From NCBI RefSeq assembly GCF_015706575.1, contig NW_024037074.1, forward strand, positions 28,509,334-28,573,333: a DNA stretch of 64,000 nucleotides, given 5' to 3'. The notes beneath the pieces are model-generated. The model was given only the letters and a program-made list of their open reading frames with translations, made no database searches and had not been told where the DNA came from. The translations under genes were made by a program, and so were the position numbers. Origin of the DNA: Patiria miniata. Taxonomy: Eukaryota; Echinodermata; Asteroidea; Valvatida; Asterinidae. Of the stretch, positions 58,400-64,000 are shown in pieces; the stretch's first letter is position 1; each line of letters begins with the position of its first letter.

Positions 58400-58750
58400 A
58401 AAAAGAAGGTTTTAGGTGCGATTGAAAAACCCTTCAAATTCGTTATTTTTTGCTCCAATAACGTGGAAGTCTGCACGGTCACCGTATGCCTTGTCAGGCT
58501 TTGGACGAACTTTAGGAAGGTTGAACTGAACCCCATCCCAGCTTTTAGTGGGAATGTTAAACGCCTGAACTGGTATTTATTCTGTAAAGTACCGTAGCGC
58601 TGCCTCACCATGGCGGATAAGTTTGAATAGTGCCGAAGAATCTTGAATTCATTCCGCACCGTAACCAAGAGCCAACGTAGTTCCTGAAGTATGGGCGTAC
58701 GACCCTTCCTTCTGCATATATGTTGTTATTTCTTAAACTGGTAATCGTAT
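58400..58750 (-). mobile_element. LINE reverse-transcriptase tail remnant, unit 5
   Basis: Minus strand, nearly the same as unit 1: GEAALRYFTE, NLPKVRPKPDKAYGD and then an FFNRT-like, LLFQKSYI-like end. Decayed. Confidence 0.68.
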
Positions 58751-59484
58751 GAAAAAAAAAAAAACATTAACCGTTACAATAGTCTGTCTGGGAAGTAACA
58801 AATGCATGTATTAAAATATATTGTTGTTGTTAAAATATATTGGGTTTGTTTTCATTTGCATTTCGCATACCGTATACAGCCAGAGATAAAATGAAGTCTG
58901 GTGATATCATTTATTTATCCTCGGAAACTTTTTTTCTTGAAAAAAACCACGAGTTTCAAATTGCGACACAGTGAACCAAGAACTCTGAACTCTTGTTCAA
59001 CACTTTATTTTGTATCCCATGTTATACATGTGTAATTGAGTTTTTGTTTCATGTTAAAAGTTGAGTTTTAGAGCTTTCACTTTGATGAAATTGTTTACGA
59101 TTTAATGCAATTTCAGTTGATAATGTGATGCTATATCAGTAGATTACACAATTATGATTCTATAGTATATATTTGATTGTACGAAAACAAATTCCAAGTA
59201 TACATTTGAGGATGTGCTCTGTTAAGCAGCTAAACCAATTTAAACAAAGACATTAACCATATAACATGTAATCAGTATCGAATATAAATACTCGAAAACT
59301 GTATTTTGAACATTACTTTAATTGAACATTTAGCTTTTAACAATGTGGAAAACATTGTCCCACTCGTAATACATTCCATCGAATTCCTCTCAGGAAAGTA
59401 AAATTACAGAGAAATTGTGTCGTTGAAATGAACGAGCGAATCACAGTCTGACTTTTACGAACAAAATTCTTTCTTATTAAGTAC
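58750..59484 (+). repeat. 3'-flank block, unit 5 (left part)
   Basis: Matches 5060-5755 behind gene 1 (atttatttatcctcggaaac, cagaggaaagtaa-like sequence, gtacttaaatct). Interrupted at 59485-59492 by the element that follows. Non-coding. Confidence 0.65.
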
Positions 59485-59492
59485 TTAAATCT

Positions 59493-60828
59493 ACGGAGCT
59501 TTTAAAGGGACATAGAGGGAAAAAAAATTGAAAACATCTGCGTTCGAACGAAAAAAATCTGCGTTCGAACGAAAAAAATCTGCGTTCGAACGAAAAAAAT
59601 CTGCGTTCGAACGAAAAAAATCTGCGTTCGAACGAAAAAAATCTTCGTTCGAACGAAAAAAATCTGCGTTCGAACGAAAACAAATCTGCGTTCGAACGAA
59701 AAAAATCTGCGTTCGAACGAAAAAAATCTTCGTTCAAACGAACAAAATCTTCGTTCGAACGAACAAAACTTTTCGTTGTTTTCCCGAAAGACGTTTTGAA
59801 CAATTAAGTATATCTACTAATGGCTTAAGCCGTGTTTGTTTGGGCTTTCTTTATGCATGAGCCTTACAGACTCGCAAATAAAGAAAAGCGGTCTTATAAA
59901 CATGAAATTAAATCATTGGTTTTCGGTGACTTTTTGTGAGTTTGTAATTGGTATTTATTTTAAAGCCTAAAGCTTTTGCAAATTGACATTGCTGTTTACT
60001 TTAAAGTACTCGTGGTTTGGCTAAAGGTTTTAACACTTGTGTAATAACAGGACCCTTTCAGGACCCTACTTTGCAGGAAAGGCCAGAAATATTGTGGTGC
60101 CAAATCACTATCGAACTAAACATGGGAGAGAAAAGCACCTGTTCATCATCGGGATTCCAAACCAAGACCAGTTTCATAATTGGGGTATAATTTGCAGGGG
60201 GCACTTGGGGGCCTGTTTTTCTTGGGGGGGGGGGCACTCAATCAGTTATGTCACAGTTAAAACACTGACCAGGGGGACTACCACAAGATTTTTTCCTTCT
60301 CTAATTTCATAGTGCAGGCTGTGACGGCCCTTGCAAAGAGTCCTGGGTTTCAATCCTAATGAGAACCATATTTTGTTTTTATCTTATCCCATATTTGTTT
60401 CCTTCATTTCGATCAAGCACCAAACCAAATACTACATTCTGTATGTACATTCCACACTGCCAAACCTGGAGTGTTAAATATGACACAAACGGTGTTAATC
60501 TTGATTTTTTCCCGTTATCTATATATGACGACACCATTGGTGTAAAATATAACCAATTCTTGGAATTAACTTTTAAATTAACCACGTCGTCAGCAATGGC
60601 GTCTGTGTCTCCGGCCGGCAGCCCAAGTACGCAGTTTTTTTTTCGTTCGAACGCAGATTGTTTTCGTTCGAACGCAGCTTGTTTTCGTTCGAACGCAGAT
60701 TTTTTTCGTTCGAACGAAGATTTTTTTCGTTCGAACGAAGATTTTGTTTCGTTCGAACGAAGATTTTTTTCGTTCTAACGAAGATGTTTTCAATTTTTTT
60801 CCCCTCTATGTCCCTTTAAAAGCTCCGT
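59493..60828. mobile_element. hAT-like element with 21-bp palindromic subterminal iterons
   Basis: A 1,336 bp element with perfect-looking inverted ends (acggagcttttaaaggga). Flanks are ttaaatct (59485-59492) and ataaatat (60829-60836), an 8-bp duplication with two changes. The empty site behind gene 1 reads ttaaatctgtgatt (about 5755). Next to each end are iterons built on the palindrome cgttcgaacg, 21 bp apart: 11 copies on the left (59538-59765) and 7 on the right (60645-60785). The middle codes for no transposase. The long frames over the iterons exist only because 21 is a multiple of three. Confidence 0.85.
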
Positions 60829-60836
60829 ATAAATAT

Positions 60837-61245
60837 GTGATTATCGATAACAATTTTAATCCCTTTGATATTACAAATTATTGCAAACAGAGTCAGTTAA
60901 TTACCTGTATTTTTGTCCACTTTTGTTTGTTTTGACTTCTAGATTTGGGGATCGGTGTTAATGAAAGGCCGGGTTAACATTGGTTGAGGATGGATGGGGT
61001 GGAGGATTAATGATTAGTGGTGTCGAGGGGGTAAGGGATTGAAGATGAGGGGCGGGGATCAAAATATGATGCCTATTGTTACTTATCTTTCAAGAATTCA
61101 TCAAGAACAATGAATGGCACTAAGACAATGGTGTAGTCTACTTATCCCATATACCCAACGGATTCTTAAAATGCTAAAACATGTAGACATAACAAAATGA
61201 GAAATGAAAAATGCTGGATGTCAGGACCATGTATCTTTCGTTTTC
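60837..61245 (+). repeat. 3'-flank and truncated upstream block, unit 5
   Basis: Continuation of the flank after the element, matching 5763-6170 behind gene 1 (ggatggggtggaggat, gtcgagggggtaaggg). It breaks off at 61240, where the unit 1 copy goes on for another 900 bp including the SINE. Confidence 0.6.
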
Positions 61246-62470
61246 ACGCAAGTCATGCCATAAAATTGGGGATTTGAAGAGATAAGGCAATGAACCCGGA
61301 AGCCCCGGACTTGGGGCTTCCAATTCTGAGCATTTTGGATGCAATTGGGCTCGAAAGTGGCGCTATTGTGTCATGTTGTGTAGGGATCATTTTTGAAGAT
61401 GGCTACTGTTCCACTTTGGGAAAAAAATAGGGGTCGCCTTCTTTGGGTGAGAATATCTCGAAAAGTCAATGGTCAAAAAAATGATAATAAAATAAAAGAT
61501 GACATGTTGATTACCTTTTTTTCTGTGCAGCTATACCCGTGAGAGTTCTGAGTGTTTTTACCAGAATTTTGAAGTATGGGCATTTAGCACTGGTGTCTAT
61601 GGGAATTTTAATACATGGCTGCACCCCAAGACCTATCAATCGACTCCCAAAGACATAAGTGATAACTACACGTACATCCCGATTTTTGTTAGTAATACTC
61701 ATGACTGTAGATCTCCAACGCATAGTGTTTGAAATGTTAATTGGATACAATGTAGTATTTCTTGAGTTGTTGCCCACAAAACGAGTTAATACTGTATTTC
61801 AAAATTAGAATTTCGTCCAGTGATTTGTCATGATGACTGCGTAACATTATGAGATTTAATATTATGGGGAAACTGTCAAACAATGAAATAATAATACATG
61901 TTTGACCGAAACAAATATAGTATCTTAAACGCGAAAAATACAAACCAAATGAAAACAGAAATTCAACGTCCAAGAAATATGACACACGCAATAACCCGAG
62001 CCTTCCAGGCCCAGATGTTTTAAGTTGTAAGTTCGGCCAGTAATCGGTCTTGATGTATTACTCATAAGGAGATTCTATTTCGCGAGAAACCGTCAAACAA
62101 CTAATGAAAGTTTATTTCGAGAAAGGACGCGCTAAATAAAACAAGTGTTAAGTTTCCATCAATAGAGGGGGCGCCTAATAAATAGTGGTCTCCACAAAGC
62201 GAGCAACTGCCAAGCCCCCATTGGCAAAAACCATAAGCGTAAAAACAATATCTGCGATTGTGTGTTTTCTTGTGGTGTGCCCCACTCCCCCAGCTGGTTA
62301 TGTGGCCCATCCCCCCCCCCCCCTCCTCCCCCACGTCCGGAACTGGCCATGGTGCTGCTCCTCAGACACTCAGGTTAATACTGATTCTCGATAAATTTCT
62401 CTCATCCAAACTTCATTTAAGAAAAAAAAAGGCTTGTTTCCGCTGTCATATGAAAATCAGACTCATTTGA
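61245..62470 (+). repeat. Shared intergenic segment (paralogue of 7060-8440)
   Basis: Close copy of 7160-8400, including cgaaagtggcgctattgtg and the 61730-61790 unit related to the 47270-48980 array. A C-run is at 62310-62322. Non-coding. Confidence 0.6.
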
Positions 62471-62489
62471 AAACTTATAACACCTTAAC

Positions 62490-62830
62490 CCTAGTATAAG
62501 TTGAAATGTCTTACTTTGGTAAACGTATTTACCAAATTGAATTCAATGTACAAGTTACCTAGATTGCACACTTGTTATGCGGGTAATGAAGATACCCGTA
62601 AACAGTTTTATATTTTCGCTAAACTCAACCGGGTGCGAAAACGCTTGCCCGTGATTAAGTGCATTTGAAAGAAAGTTTTGCATTTTTGAATGAGCAAGGG
62701 TGAGAAATTGGACTAAAATTTGAATGAAGATGCTGCTTTAAAACTCACATAATTATGTCTTCTACAAACATTAATGTGATTGACTTACTAGCACCCTATT
62801 ATTGGTTAAACTCTCTCGCGTGAGCGGTCA
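62490..62830 (+). pseudogene. Orphan intron-1 sequence of a lost C1q gene copy (second scar)
   Basis: Copy of 8450-8800 with the same match to C1q intron 1 and the same missing coding exon. The shared structure shows that the loss came before the duplication that made units 1 and 5. Confidence 0.6.
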
Positions 62831-62929
62831 CTCTACTCGTTATCACCACCTAGACACACACTATAATATTAATGAGTCTGTATTTCATAGGGTGCTAAAT
62901 TCACGCTACCCCGGATAAGAAACACCCCG

Positions 62930-63690
62930 GCGGAGAGACGCCCAATGCAGTATCATTTATTAATCCTCGGAAGGATTTGTTTTCTTTCTAAAAAAACAAC
63001 AAACAAACAAAGAAATGAGTTTGAATTGCACCATAGTGGACCAATGACTCTAAAATGTCAATATTGTTTTTTCTTTCTTGTGTGCCAAATTATTTTGATT
63101 GGATTTTTAACGTGTTAAAAGTTTCGTCTGAGTGTTTAATTCTGATGAAATAATTGTTTACGATTTAATGCCTTTTTTCGTTGTTAATGTGATAATATCA
63201 GAGCATTGTTAAAATACAGTTATAATTCTATTAAAAGGTGTTTATTTTCAAGTGCATTTACATTTTATAATATCTCTTTGTTTAATGAGCTTAACTAATT
63301 TAGTAATATCATGTGATAAGATATAGAATATAAATTCTAAAAAACAATGTTTTGAAAACTCTAGTATTTGATAATGTGGGACATACATGCCCCTTGTAAT
63401 ACACTCTGAAAGAATGAAATCGAATTCTCTGGAAAGTAAAATTATTAAGACATTTTGAATATTTACTAAAAAGAAAGTAAAATAAAAATCGTTTCTCGTC
63501 GAAATGAACGAGCAAATACCAATCTAGCTTTTGTGAACACATGTCTTATTTAGTACTTAAATCAGTGATTATTATTAACAATTCTAGTCAATTTGATATT
63601 AGAAATATTTGCACTAATTCAGTGAATTACTTTGTATTTCTGTATAGTTATTTTGCTGTTTTGTCGTCTTGAATTTGGGGTTCGTGTTCA
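62930..63690 (+). repeat. 3'-flank block of the lost gene copy, unit 5
   Basis: Matches 8880-9640 throughout (atttattaatcctcggaag, gtagttattttgctg). Non-coding. Confidence 0.6.
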
Positions 63691-64000
63691 AGGCCCGGTA
63701 CAGATGTGTGTCGCGGGGGTTAGGGATTGAAAATGGGAGGGGGCAACAAAACTGATACCAATAGTTATTCATCTTTCAATAATTGAGCAAGAGCAGTAAA
63801 TATTACTTAGACGATGGTGTAGTCCACTCGTTTCATTTCCTTCACGGTTTTTTGAAATATATCAATTAATAATTTGGGAGGCTAATCATCCTTACTCGCA
63901 GCTGGGATGCTGAATTGCGAAGGACGCGGCTACAACGTGGTCGGGCCGCTGGCACGTAAAGGCTGCTGGCCACATCGACCCATATATGACCACGGAGCAC
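63690..64000 (+). repeat. Start of a further upstream block
   Basis: Begins as at 9640 and runs to the window edge (aatttgggaggctaatcatc at 63870). Its presence suggests the cluster may continue beyond the window. Confidence 0.65.

Noticed and set aside
59538-59765. Regular 21-bp repeats that could suggest a CRISPR array
   Set aside because: There are no unique spacers, the units abut directly, and they lie between transposon ends in an animal genome.
59477-59860. Repetitive proteins (SAFERKK and FFSFERR types) on both strands, and similar ones at 60590-60793
   Set aside because: They are translations of 21-bp DNA iterons inside a transposon. The unit length is a multiple of three and the iteron is palindromic, so frames stay open on both strands without selection.

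Overview
The window looks like animal genomic DNA: spliced genes, a TATA/CCAAT promoter, a LINE tail, a tRNA-derived SINE, many short inverted-repeat DNA transposons, and no operons or bacterial signals. The genes encode secreted proteins with a collagen stalk and a C-terminal C1q head. I suspect a marine invertebrate deuterostome (echinoderm, hemichordate or amphioxus grade), but the sequence alone does not settle it.

The core is a tandem cluster of five intact, same-strand paralogues, with coding exons at 3683-4510, 23554-24390, 33601-34434, 44944-45768 and 57344-58162. Each gene appears to have the same plan: a conserved promoter and short non-coding exon 1 ending in GTGAGT, a 2-4 kb intron, a roughly 70 bp non-coding exon 2, a second intron, and one exon carrying the whole reading frame. 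Each protein has a signal peptide, a Cys cluster, 16-17 Gly-X-Y triplets, a two-residue interruption, 11 more triplets and a C1q head. All five have the sequence PGKIGP just after the interruption. It matches the Hyp-Gly-Lys-X-Gly-Pro site by which mannose-binding lectin and ficolins hold their MASP proteases. The stalks are nearly identical, while a few head positions differ in almost every gene. Together this suggests a family of complement-like recognition proteins with a shared effector stalk and diversified binding surfaces.

Between the genes lies a patchwork of older copies of the same unit: an upstream block (9640-11346, 16220-17840, 49205-50890, 51750-52600, start of another at 63690), an A-block next to each promoter, and 3' flanks that all carry the same antisense LINE reverse-transcriptase tail. 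Behind genes 1 and 5, intron-like sequence runs straight into 3'-flank-like sequence with no coding exon. I read these as scars of a lost gene copy that was later duplicated. Gene 5 is a mosaic: its 5' half matches genes 3 and 4, and its 3' half matches gene 1.

Younger DNA transposons break the paralogy. They include a 4.7 kb insert (11347-16084) containing a foldback element (11506-12082), an element with 21-bp palindromic iterons (59493-60828), a pair of TTAA-flanked elements in intron 1 of gene 4, two unrelated elements at the same site behind genes 2 and 3, nested elements at 46829-47158, and a degenerate tandem array at 47270-48980. I saw no retrovirus, LTR element, Polinton, CRISPR array, rRNA or intact tRNA.
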